Assembly (NCBI RefSeq): GCF_963678635.1
Contig: NC_087067.1
Span: 33,332,401 to 33,392,400 of the forward strand
Length of the DNA stretch: 60,000 nt
From: Symsagittifera roscoffensis
Taxonomy: Eukaryota > Xenacoelomorpha > Acoela > Convolutidae
Direction: 5' to 3'
Translations under genes and position numbers: made by a program
Shown here: in pieces, positions 1 through 8,377 of the stretch
Numbering within the stretch: the stretch's first letter is position 1
Layout of the letters: each line of letters starts with the position of its first letter
Notes under the pieces: generated by a model
What the model was told of the DNA's origin: nothing
Databases searched by the model: none
The model's input: only the letters and a program-made list of their open reading frames with translations

Positions 1-153
1 AAACGACGTTTGTAGCTCAAGTGTACGTGGAGTAATCATCAGTTGAAAATTTGGGGGGACCCGAATTTCGGCCATTTTGGACGAAAATCGGCCTAAAAGC
101 TAACTTTTATGTTAGTGCAATTTTTTTTCTTGCATTTTTCAAGAGAATGGGGC

Positions 154-228
154 TGCCTTCCGCTGTCGCAGAGTGCATTCAAAGAAAACTTATCAAATAG
201 ATTTGAATACTTACCTATTTAATAAGTT
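154..228 (-). ncRNA. Candidate spliced-leader-like RNA core, unit 1
   Basis: Read on the minus strand, AACTTATTAAATAG (228-215) pairs with CTATTTGATAAGTT (200-187) as a 14-bp stem. The splice donor AG/GTAAGTAT falls at 215/214, in the loop. A U-rich strand TTTTCTTTGAA (188-178) could be an Sm site, although it departs from RAUUUUUGR. A terminal stem TGCACTCTGC (177-168), loop GACA, partner 163-154 follows. This copy has one extra mismatch (T at 158). The 5' end of the RNA lies to the right of 228 and cannot be placed. A role in trans-splicing is inferred from this layout and from the known 5S/SL1 linkage in Caenorhabditis. Confidence 0.5.
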
Positions 229-499
229 TATCACAACAATTAGGCTAAAAGCAACTGGCAGTATCCTGGCTGGTATTCAATCATATGCCACTTACAGTGG
301 ATGTGCGGCTATCATGCCATAGATGGTCATTCAAGGCACCTTGTACACGCTCCATAGGTTTTCACCAGCTGATTTGGCCATAAAACACATTGGGCCAAAA
401 AAATTCCAAACAATGTCAATTTTCAGTATTTTGTTTGAAATGCATAAATTATAACGTGAGCGCGCAAAATTTTACATGGTATAAGAGCATATTTTTACT

Positions 500-509
500 C
501 TCGCGCGAG
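500..509. promoter_or_regulatory. CpG-rich palindrome upstream of 5S
   Basis: CTCGCGCGAG is a perfect 10-bp palindrome inside ACTCTCGCGCGAGGGCGAGT, about 83 bp before the 5S start. It stands out in an AT-rich spacer and recurs in nearly every unit; the second and third units read CTCGCGCAAG and the 30.6-kb unit is also changed. A factor-binding or insulating role is only a guess. Confidence 0.35.
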
Positions 510-555
510 GGCGAGTGTTTTAAAAGTAATGCACATAGACATAAGCTAGTAAGGA

Positions 556-562
556 TATAAAT
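556..562 (+). promoter_or_regulatory. TATA-like box at -27 of 5S
   Basis: TATAAAT begins 27 bp before the first base of the 5S gene. It recurs at that spacing in almost every unit (for example 1828-1834). The copy before the 5S gene at 38350 reads TACAAAT. Upstream TATA-like elements near -25 to -30 are known to assist RNA polymerase III on 5S genes in several animals. Confidence 0.65.
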
Positions 563-582
563 AAAAGCGGAGTAACTCAAAT

Positions 583-700
583 GCCTACGAACATACCATG
601 TTGAATGAACCGGTTCTCGTCCGATCACCGAAGTTAAGCAACATTGGGCCTGGTTAGTACTTGGATGGGAGACCGCCTGGGAACACCAGGTGTTGTAGGC
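583..700 (+). rRNA. 5S rRNA, copy 1 (C9A, C26A)
   Basis: 118-nt 5S rRNA of the large ribosomal subunit, transcribed by RNA polymerase III. Ends pair as helix I (GCCTAC with GTAGGC). The central AGTTAAGC and TACTTGGATGGGAGACC blocks match animal 5S. The mature end may include one or two of the following T bases. Differs from the array consensus at two positions in the first 26 nt. Confidence 0.96.
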
Positions 701-704
701 TTTT
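701..704 (+). terminator. Pol III T-run terminator after 5S
   Basis: TTTT follows the last helix I base of the 5S gene and is present after every copy. Runs of four or more T on the sense strand terminate RNA polymerase III. Confidence 0.75.
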
Positions 705-713
705 ATTTAAAGC

Positions 714-734
714 AAAAGTAATTCTTTTACTTTT
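714..734. other. Hairpin 14 bp downstream of 5S
   Basis: AAAAGTAA, loop TTCTT, then TTACTTTT form a perfect 8-bp stem. It recurs in most units (1986-2006 in the second). Units at 47.4-56.4 kb carry AAAAGTAT in the left arm, which breaks one pair. Its position after the T-run argues against a needed role in termination. Confidence 0.45.
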
Positions 735-744
735 ATGCGCTAAG

Positions 745-802
745 AGTTATTGCTGTTTAAAGTTCGGTGATGTCAAAAAGTTAAGCCTAATCGAGCGTGG
801 TG
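745..802 (+). repeat. Spacer subrepeat A, 5S-like
   Basis: 58 bp from AGTTATTGC to GAGCGTGGTG. It contains TTCGGTGATGTC, then AGTTAAGC, nine bases, and GTGGT. The 5S gene has AGTTAAGC, nine bases, CTGGT at positions 50-71. Related to the subrepeats at 934 and 1119, and present once per unit. Confidence 0.7.
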
Positions 803-824
803 CAAAAATTTTCAATGGCTCAAA

Positions 825-836
825 TTTTGGCCAAAA
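825..836. repeat. 12-bp palindrome TTTTGGCCAAAA
   Basis: A perfect palindrome between subrepeats A and B, repeated at the same offset in the units I inspected. No function is evident. Confidence 0.5.
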
Positions 837-933
837 CAAAAGAAAACCGAAAAATTTCTTTTGCAGTATCAATTTTGTGTACAATCAGCTGCTGATAGGT
901 CAAAAATAATGGAGATAACTTTTGGGGTCTTTG

Positions 934-991
934 AGTTATAGCCTTTTGAATTTCGGTGATGTCAAAAAATTAAGCCCAATCGAGCCTGGTG
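934..991 (+). repeat. Spacer subrepeat B, 5S-like
   Basis: 58 bp from AGTTATAGCC to GAGCCTGGTG. It shares TTCGGTGATGTCAAAAA and TAAGCC.AATCGAGC with subrepeats A and C. Here the end matches the 5S more closely (GCCTGGT), while the AGTTAAGC core has become AATTAAGC, or AAATAAGC in most units. Confidence 0.7.
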
Positions 992-1118
992 AATTGCGCG
1001 AACGGCCATAACTTGCCCAAAAATTTTAAAATTTCCAAATTTTATTATTTGGATCACAAGATCATAGTCAAATCTTGGGGGACTGAGAAAATGAACCAAT
1101 TTCATCGGTCCAACACAA

Positions 1119-1177
1119 AGTTATAAGCTTTTGAAATCTCGGTGATACCAAAAAGTTAAGCCTAATCGAGCGTGGTG
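1119..1177 (+). repeat. Spacer subrepeat C, the most 5S-like
   Basis: 59 bp from AGTTATAAGC to GAGCGTGGTG. In order it contains TCTCG, GAT, ACC, AGTTAAGC, nine bases and TGGT. The 5S gene has TCTCG, GATC, ACC, AGTTAAGC, nine bases and TGGT at positions 33-71. The order and near-equal spacing suggest a decayed fragment of the 5S internal promoter; chance is not excluded. Confidence 0.7.
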
Positions 1178-1276
1178 CAAAAAATGAAATTTTCAAAATT
1201 TTTTTTTTTTCGTTCAAAGTTCATTTTTTTCATCTTGTTTCATAAATTTGAGCTCAGGACAATTCCAACGAGCCCA

Positions 1277-1287
1277 AAACGACGTTT
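1277..1287. repeat. Short inverted repeat AAACG-A-CGTTT
   Basis: An 11-bp inverted repeat present once per unit. It is deleted in the unit at about 42.87 kb without other effect on the layout. Confidence 0.4.
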
Positions 1288-1425
1288 GTAGCTCAAGTGT
1301 ACGTGGAGTAATCATCAGTTGAAAATTTGGGGGGACCCGAATTTCGGCCATTTTGGACGAAAATCGGCCTAAAAGCTAACTTGTTAGTGCAATTTTTTTT
1401 CTTGCGTTTTTCAAGAGAATTGGGC

Positions 1426-1500
1426 TGCCCTCCGCTGTCGCAGAGTGCATTCAAAGAAAACTTATCAAATAGATTTGAATACTTACCTATTTAATAAGTT
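1426..1500 (-). ncRNA. Candidate spliced-leader-like RNA core, unit 2 (consensus)
   Basis: Reference copy. Both stems are complete: 14 positions with one U.G wobble, and 10 positions with one A/G mismatch and one U.G wobble. Donor at 1487/1486. Confidence 0.52.
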
Positions 1501-1854
1501 TATCACAACAATTAGGCTAAAAGCAACTGACAGTATCCTGGCTGGTATTCAATCATCTGCCACTTTTAGTGGATGTGCGGCTATCATGCCATAGATGGTC
1601 ATTCAAGGCACCTTGTACACGCTCCATAGGTTTTGACCAGCTGATTTGGCCATAAAACACATTGGGCCAAAAAAATTCCAAACAATGTCAATTTTCAGTA
1701 TTTTTTTTGAAATGCATAAATTATAACGTGAGCGTGCAAAATTTTACATGGTATGAGAGCATATTTTTACTCTCGCGCAAGGGCGAGTGTTTTAAAAGTA
1801 ATATACAGAGACATAAGCTAGTAAGGATATAAATGAAAGCGGAGTAACTCAAAT

Positions 1855-1972
1855 GCCTACGACCATACCATGTTGAATGCACCGGTTCTCGTCCGATCAC
1901 CGAAGTTAAGCAACATTGGGCCTGGTTAGTACTTGGATGGGAGACCGCCTGGGAACACCAGGTGTTGTAGGC
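1855..1972 (+). rRNA. 5S rRNA, copy 2 (array consensus)
   Basis: Reference copy: its 118 nt are shared by 18 of the 47 genes. Helix I, helix V (CGCCTGG with CCAGGTG) and the internal promoter are all intact. Confidence 0.98.
1904..1951 (+). promoter_or_regulatory. 5S internal control region (box A, IE, box C)
   Basis: Shown for the consensus copy at 1855. Box A lies around 5S positions 50-65 (AGTTAAGCAACATTGG), the intermediate element near 67-72, and box C near 80-97 (TGGATGGGAGACCGCCTG). These positions are known to bind TFIIIA in animal 5S genes. Unit variants that fall here are T53G, T62A, G65A, G81A, G86A and C91A. Confidence 0.8.
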
Positions 1973-2703
1973 TTTTATTTAAAGCAAAAGTAATTCTTTT
2001 ACTTTTATGCGCTAAGAGTTATTGCTGTTTAAAGTTCGGTGATGTCAAAAAGTTAAGCCTAATCGAGCGTGGTGCAAAAATTTTCAATGGGTCAAATTTT
2101 GGCCAAAACAAAAGAAAACCGAAAAATTTCTTTTGCAGTATCAATTTTGTGTACAATCAGCTGCTGATACGTCAAAAATAATGGAGATAACTTTTGGGGT
2201 CTTTGAGTTATAGCCTTTTGAATTTCGGTGATGTCAAAAAAATAAGCCCAATCGAGCCTGGTGAATTGCGCGAACGGCCATAACTTGCCCAAAAATTTTA
2301 AAATTTCCTAATTTTATTATTTGGATAACAAGATCATAGTCAAATCTTGGGGGAATGAGAAAATGAACCAATTTCGTCGGTCCAACACAAAGTTATAAGC
2401 TTTCGAAATCTCGGTGATATCAAAAAGTTAAGCTTAATCGAGTGTGGTGCAAAAAATGAAATTTTCAAAATTTTTGTTTTTTTTTCGTTCAAAGTTCATT
2501 TTTTTCATCTTGTTTCATAAGTTTGAGCTCAGGACAATTCCAACGAGCCCAAAACGACGTTTGTAGCTCAATTGTACGTGGAGTAATCATCAGTTGAAAA
2601 TTTGGGGGGACCCGAATTTCGGCCATTTTGGACGAAAATCGGCCTAAAAGCTAACTTTTAAGTAAGTGCAATTTTTTTCTTGCTTTTTTCAAGAGAATTG
2701 GGC

Positions 2704-2778
2704 TGCCCTCCGCTGTCGCAGAGTGCATTCAAAGAAAACTTGTCAAATAGATTTGAATACTTACCTATTTAATAAGTT
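2704..2778 (-). ncRNA. Candidate spliced-leader-like RNA core, unit 3
   Basis: One base of the donor stem is changed (TTTGACAAG on the minus strand), giving an A/C mismatch. Donor intact. Confidence 0.5.
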
Positions 2779-3132
2779 TATCACAACAATTAGGCTAAAA
2801 GCAACTGACAGTATCCTGGCTGGTATTCAATCATATGCCACTTACAGCGGATGTGCGGCTATCATGCCATAGATGGTCATTCAAGGCACCTTGTACACGC
2901 TCCATAGGTTTTGACCAGCTGATTTGGCCATAAAACACATTGGGCCAAAAAAATTCCAAACAATGTCAATTTTCAGTATTTTTTTTGAAATGCATAAATT
3001 ATAACGTGAGCGTGCAAAATTTTACATGGTATGAGAGCATATCTTTACTCTCGCGCAAGGGCGAGTGTTTTAAAAGTAATATACAGAGACATAAGCTAGT
3101 AAGGATATAAATGAAAGCGGAGTAACTCAAAT

Positions 3133-3250
3133 GCCTACGACCATACCATGTTGAATGCACCGGTTCTCGTCCGATCACCGAAGTTAAGCAACATTGGGCC
3201 TGGTTAGTACTTGGATGGGAGACCGCCTGGGAACACCAGGTGTTGTAGGC
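3133..3250 (+). rRNA. 5S rRNA, copy 3 (consensus)
   Basis: Identical to copy 2 over 118 nt. Confidence 0.98.
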
Positions 3251-3982
3251 TTTTATTTAAAGCAAAAGTAATTCTTTTACTTTTATGCGCTAAGAGTTAT
3301 TGCTGTGTAAAGTTCGGTGATGTCAAAAAGTTAAGCCTAATCGAGCGTGGTGCAAAAATTTTCAATGGGTCAAATTTTGGCCAAAACAAAAGAAAACCGA
3401 AAAATTTCTTTTGCAGTATCAATTTTGTGTACAATCAGCTGCTGATACGTCAAAAATAATGGAGATAACTTTTGGGGTCTTTGAGTTATAGCCTTTTGAA
3501 TTTCGGTGATGTCAAAAAAATAAGCCCAATCGAGCCTGGTGAATTGCGCGAACGGCCATATTTTGCCCAAAAATTTTAAAATTTCCAAATTTTATTATTT
3601 GGATCACAAGATCATAGTCAAATCTTGGGGGACTGAGAAAATGAACCAATTTCGTCGGTCCAACACAAAGTTATAAGCTTTTGAAATCTCGGTGATACCA
3701 AAAAGTTAAGCCTAATCGAGCGTGGTGCAAAAAATGAAATTTTCAAATTTTTTGTTTTTTTTTCGCTCAAAGTTCATTTTTTTCATCTTGTTTCATAAAT
3801 TTGAGCTCAGGACAATTCCAACGAGCCCAAAACGACGTTTGAAATTCAAGTGTACGTGGAGTAATCATCAGTTGAAAGTTTGGGGGGACCCGAATTTCGG
3901 CCATTTTGGACGAAAAGCGGCCTAAAAGCTAACTTTTCAGTTAGTGCAATTTTTTTTTTGGCATTTTTTAAGAGAATTGTGC

Positions 3983-4061
3983 TGCCCTCCGCCCGCTGTC
4001 TCAGAGTGCATTCAAAGAAAACTTATCAAATAGATTTGAATACTTACCTATTTAATAAGTT
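3983..4061 (-). ncRNA. Candidate spliced-leader-like RNA core, unit 4 (terminal stem altered)
   Basis: A 4-bp insertion (CCGCCCGC on + strand) and TCTCAG disturb the terminal stem. Donor stem is consensus. Possibly a defective copy. Confidence 0.42.
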
Positions 4062-4415
4062 TATCACAACAATTAGGCTAAAAGCAACTGACAGTATCCT
4101 GGCTTGTATGTAATCAAATGCCACTTACAGTGGATGTGCGGCTATCATGCCAAAGATGGTCATTCAAGGCACCTTGTACACGCTCCATAGGTTTTGACCA
4201 GCTGATTTGGCCATAAAACACATTGGGCCAAAAAAATTCCAAACAATGTCAATTTTCAGTATTTTGTTTGAAATGCATAAATTATAACGTGAGCGTGCAA
4301 AATTTTACATGGTATGAGAGCATATTTTTACTCTCGCGCGAGGGCGAGTGTTTTAAAAGTAATGTACATAGACATAAGCTAGTAAATATATAAATGAAAG
4401 CGGAGTAACTCAAAC

Positions 4416-4533
4416 GCCTACGACCATACCATGTTGAATGCACCGGTTCTCGTCCGATCACCGAAGTTAAGCAACATTGGGCCTGGTTAGTACTTGGATG
4501 GGAGACCGCCTGGGAACACCAGGTGTTGTAGGC
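4416..4533 (+). rRNA. 5S rRNA, copy 4 (consensus)
   Basis: Identical to copy 2. The base just before the gene is C (CAAAC) instead of T, and the upstream box is in AATATATAAAT context. Confidence 0.98.
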
Positions 4534-5265
4534 TTTTATTTAAAGCAAAAGTAATTCTTTTACTTTTATGCGCTAGGAGTTATTGCTGTGTAAAGTTCGG
4601 TGATGTCAAAAAGTTAAGCCTAATCGAGCGTGGTGCAAAAATTTTCAATGGGTCAAATTTTGGCCAAAACAAAAAAAAACCGAAAAATTTCTTTTGCAGT
4701 ATTAATTTTGTGTACAATCAGCTGCTGATACGTCAAAAATAATGGAGATAACTTTTGAGGTCTTTGAGTTATAGCCTTTTGAATTTCGGTGATGTCAAAA
4801 AAATAAGCCCAATCGAGCCTGGTGAATTGCGCGAACGGCCATAACTTGCCCAAAAATTTTAAAATTTCCAAATTTTATTATTTGGATCACAAGATCATAG
4901 TCAAATCTTGGGGGACTGAGAAAATGAACCAATTTTGTCGGTCCAACACAAAGTTAAAAGCTTTTAAAATTTCGGTGATACCAAAAAGTTAAGCCTAATC
5001 GAGCGTGGTGCAAAAAATTAAATTTTCAAAATTTTTGTTTTTTTTTCGTTCAAAGTTCATTTTTTTCATCTTGTTTCATAAATTTGAGCTCAGGACAATT
5101 CCAACGAGCCCCAAACGACGTTTGTAGCTCAAGTGTACGTGGAGTAATCATCAGTTGAAAATTTGGGGGGCCCCGAATTTCGGCCATTTTGGACGAAAAT
5201 CGGCCTAAAAGCTAACTTTTCAGTTAGTGCAATTTTTTTTCTTGCATTTTTCAAGAGAATTGGGC

Positions 5266-5340
5266 TGCCCTCCGCTGTCTCAGAGTGCATTCAAAGAAAA
5301 CTTATCAAATAGATTTGAATACTTACCTATTTAATAAGTT
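5266..5340 (-). ncRNA. Candidate spliced-leader-like RNA core, unit 5
   Basis: TCTCAG for TCGCAG removes the loop-closing pair of the terminal stem. Donor and donor stem are consensus. Confidence 0.48.
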
Positions 5341-5694
5341 TATCACAACAATTAGGCTAAAAGCAACTGACAGTATCCTGGCTGGTATTCAATCATATGC
5401 CACTTACAGTGGATGTGCGGCTATCATGCCATAGATGGTCATTCAAGGCACCTTGTACACGCTCCATAGGTTTTGATCAGCTGATTTAGCCATAAAACAC
5501 ATTGGGCCAAAAAAATTCCAAACAATGTCAATTTTCAGTATTTTGTTTGAAATGCATAAATTATAACGTGAGCGTGCAAAATTTTACTTGGTATAAGAGC
5601 ATATTTTTACTCTCGCGCGAGGGCGAGTGTTTTAAAAGTAATGTATATAGACATAAGCTAGTAAGGATATAAATGAAAGCGGAGTAACTCAAGT

Positions 5695-5812
5695 GCCTAC
5701 GACCATACCATGTTGAATGCACCGGTTCTCGTCCGATCACCGAAGTTAAGCAACATTGGGCCTGGTTAGTACTTGGATGGGAGACCGCCTGGGAACACCA
5801 GGTGTTGTAGGA
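5695..5812 (+). rRNA. 5S rRNA, copy 5 (C118A)
   Basis: Last base of helix I is A, so the terminal G1-C118 pair is lost. Otherwise consensus. Confidence 0.95.
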
Positions 5813-6549
5813 TTTTATTTAAAGCAAAAGTAATTCTTTTACTTTTATGCGCTAAGAGTTATTGCTGTTTAAAGTTCGGTGATGTCAAAAAGTTAAGCCT
5901 AATCGAGCGTGGTGCAAAAATTTTCAATGGGTCAAATTTTGGCCAAAACAGAAGAAAACCGAAAAATTTCTTTTGCAGTATCAATTTTGTGTACAATCAG
6001 CTGCTGATAGGTCAAAAATAATGGAGATAACTTTTGGGGTATTTCAGTTATATCCTTTTGAATTTCGGTGATGTCAAAAAAATAAGCCCAATCGAGCCTG
6101 GTGAATTGTGCGAACGGCCATAACTTGCCCAAAAATTTTAAAATTTCCAAATTTTATTATTTGGATCACAAGATCATAGTCAAATCTTGGGGGACTGAAA
6201 AAATGAACCAATTTCGTCGGTCCAACACAAAGTTATAAGCTTTTGAAATCTCGGTGATACCAAAAAGTTAAGCCTAATCGAGCGTGGTGCAAAAAATGAA
6301 ATTTTCAAAATTTTTGTTTTTTTTTTCGTTCAAAGTTCATTTTTTTCATCTTGTTTCATAAATTTGAGCTCAGGACAATTCCAACGAGCACAACACAAAA
6401 CGACGTTTTTAGCTCAAGTGTACGTGGAGTAATCATCAGTTGAAAATTTGGGGGGACCCGAATTTCGGCCATTTTGGACGAAAATCGGCCTAAAAGCTAA
6501 CTTTTAACTTGGTGCAAATTTTTTCTTGCATTTTTCAAAGGAATTGGGC

Positions 6550-6624
6550 TGCCCTCTGCTGTCGCAGAGTGCATTCAAAAAAAACTTATCAAATAGATTT
6601 GAATACTTACCTATTTAATAAGTT
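6550..6624 (-). ncRNA. Candidate spliced-leader-like RNA core, unit 6
   Basis: In the terminal stem the U.G wobble becomes a U-A pair (CTCTGC with GCAGAG), so pairing is kept. Donor stem is consensus. Confidence 0.5.
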
Positions 6625-6978
6625 TATCACAACAATTAGGCTAAAAGCAATTGACAGTATCCTGGCTGGTATTCAATCATATGCCACTTACAGTGGATGT
6701 GCGGCTATCATGCCATAGATGGTCATTCAAGGCACCTTGTACACGCTCCATAGGTTTTGACCAGCTGATTTGGCCATAAAACACATTGGGCCAAAAAAAT
6801 TCCAAACAATGTCAATTTTCAGTATTTTGTTTGAAATGCATAAATTATAACGTGAGCGTGCAAAATTTTACATGGTATAAGAGCATATTTTTACTCTCGC
6901 GCGAGGGCGAGTGTTTTAAAAGTAATGTACATAGACATAAGCTAGTAAGGATATAAATGAAAGCGGAGTAACTCAAAT

Positions 6979-7095
6979 GCCTACGACCATACCATGTTGA
7001 ATGCACCGGTTCTCGTCCGATCACCGAAGTTAAGCAACATTGGGCCTGGTTAGTACTTGGATGGGAGACCGCCTGGGAACACCAGGTGTTGGGGC
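6979..7095 (+). rRNA. 5S rRNA, copy 6 (altered 3' end)
   Basis: The 3' strand of helix I reads GTTGGGGC instead of GTTGTAGGC, so one base is lost and pairing with GCCTAC is disturbed. The T-run after it is longer (eight T). The gene may be impaired; everything up to about position 112 is consensus. Confidence 0.88.
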
Positions 7096-7830
7096 TTTTT
7101 TTTAAAGCAAAAGTAATTCTTTTACTTTTATGCGCTAAGAGTTATTGCTGTTTAAAGTTCGGTGATGTCAAAAAGTTAAGCCTAATCGAGCGTGGTGCAA
7201 AAATTTTCAATGGGTCAAATTTTGGCCAAAACAAAAGAAAACCGAAAAATTTCTTTTGCAGTATCAATTTTGTGTACAATCAGCTGCTGATACGTCAAAA
7301 ATAATGGAGATAACTTTTGGGGTCTTTGAGTTATAGCCTTTTGAATTTCGGTGATGTCAAAAAAATAAGCCCAATCGAGCCTGGTGAATTGCGCGAACGG
7401 CCATAACTTGCCCAAAAATTTTAAAATTTCCAAATTTTATTATTTGGATGACAAGATCATAGTCAAATCTTGGGGGACTGAGAAAATGAACCAATTTCGT
7501 AGGTCCAACACAAAGTTATAAGCTTTTGAAATCTCGGTGATACCAAAAAGTTAAGCCTAATCGAGCGTGGTGCAAAAAATGAAATTTTCCAAATTTTTTT
7601 GTTTTTTTTTTCATCCAAAGTTCATTTTTTTCATCTTGTTTCATAAATTTGAGCTCAGGACAATTCCAACGAGCCCAAAACGACGTTTGTAGCTCAAGTT
7701 TACGTGGAGTAATCATCAGTTGAAAATTTGGGGGGACCCGAATTTCGGCCATTTTGGACGAAAATCGGCCTAAAAGCTAACTTTTAACTTAGTGCAATTT
7801 TTTTTCTTGCTTTTTTCAAGAAAATTGGGC

Positions 7831-7905
7831 TGCCATCCGCTGTCTCAGAGTGCATTCAAAGAAAACTTATCAAATAGATTTGAATACTTACCAATTTAAT
7901 AAGTT
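7831..7905 (-). ncRNA. Candidate spliced-leader-like RNA core, unit 7 (exon end variant)
   Basis: Exon end reads TTAAATTG before GTAAGT, instead of TTAAATAG. The terminal stem has two changes (TGCCATCCGC and TCTCAG). Confidence 0.42.
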
Positions 7906-8259
7906 TATCACAACAATTAAGCTAAAGGCAACTGACAGTATCCTGGCTGGTATTCAATCATATGCCACTTACAGTGGATGTGCGGCTATCATGCCATAGA
8001 TGGTCATTCAAGACACCTTGTACACGCTCCATAGGTTTTGACCAGCTGATTTGGCCATAAAACACATTGGGCCAAAAAAATTCCAAACAATGTCAATTTT
8101 CAGTATTTTGTTTGAAATGCATAAATTATAACGTGAGCGTGCAAAATTTTACATGGTATAAGAGCATATTTTTACTCTCGCGCGAGGGCGAGTGTTTTAA
8201 AAGTAATGTACATAGACATAAGCTAGTAAGGATATAAATGAAAGCGGAGTAACTCAAAT

Positions 8260-8377
8260 GCCTACGACCATACCATGTTGAATGCACCGGTTCTCGTCCG
8301 ATCACCGAAGTTAAGCAACATTGGGCCTGGTTAGTACTTGGATGGGAGACCGCCTGGGAACACCAGGTGTTGTAGGC
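8260..8377 (+). rRNA. 5S rRNA, copy 7 (consensus)
   Basis: Identical to copy 2 over 118 nt. Confidence 0.98.

Larger units (their letters stand above)
229..582. promoter_or_regulatory. Divergent intergenic region between leader-like RNA (-) and 5S (+), described for the first unit
   Basis: About 355 bp separate the minus-strand leader-like core from the 5S start, and this layout recurs in every unit. The left part must hold the unmarked 5' end of the leader exon and its promoter. It contains two short inverted repeats: CCACT-TAC-AGTGG at 288-300 and CAAGG-CA-CCTTG at 332-343. The right part holds a CpG-rich palindrome (500-509) and a TATA-like box (556-562). Seven units lack 84 bp from the middle of this region yet keep about 100 bp next to the leader core and about 170 bp next to the 5S gene. 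I do not recognise a proximal sequence element with confidence. Confidence 0.55.
701..1425. repeat. Intergenic spacer from 5S end to next leader-like RNA, described for the first unit
   Basis: About 725 bp with no gene. In order it holds a T-run after the 5S, an AAAAGTAA/TTACTTTT hairpin (714-734), three ~58-bp subrepeats (745-802, 934-991, 1119-1177), the palindrome TTTTGGCCAAAA (825-836), a poly-T tract near 1199-1212 of variable length between units, the inverted repeat AAACG-A-CGTTT (1277-1287), and a block near 1378-1405 whose length and sequence differ between units (TTATGTTAGT, TTAAGTAGT, TTCAGTTAGT and others). The same order recurs in all later spacers. Confidence 0.85.

Noticed and set aside
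181-230. U1 snRNA gene on the + strand, because ATACTTACCT matches the U1 5' end
   Set aside because: The downstream sequence lacks the U1 stem-loop I (GATCACGAAG loop), the stem-loop II ATTGCAC loop and an AATTTGTGG Sm site. The match is what a perfect splice donor on the other strand gives.
229-480. tRNA, U6 or U2 gene in the leader/5S intergenic region
   Set aside because: I found no cloverleaf with a GGTTCGAATCC-like box B, and no recognisable U6 or U2 core sequence on either strand.
661-909. Recurrent 82-codon frame on the + strand (about once per unit)
   Set aside because: It starts at a TTG inside the 5S gene and runs into spacer. It recurs only because the DNA repeats, and it overlaps frames on the other strand.
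2092-2292. Recurrent 66-96-codon minus-strand frames in the spacer
   Set aside because: They cover the subrepeats and low-complexity spacer, vary in length between units through small indels, and resemble no known protein.
2666-2872. Recurrent 63-69-codon + strand frame across the leader candidate
   Set aside because: It is broken or re-started in many units, with different starts and ends, and lies over the structured minus-strand element.
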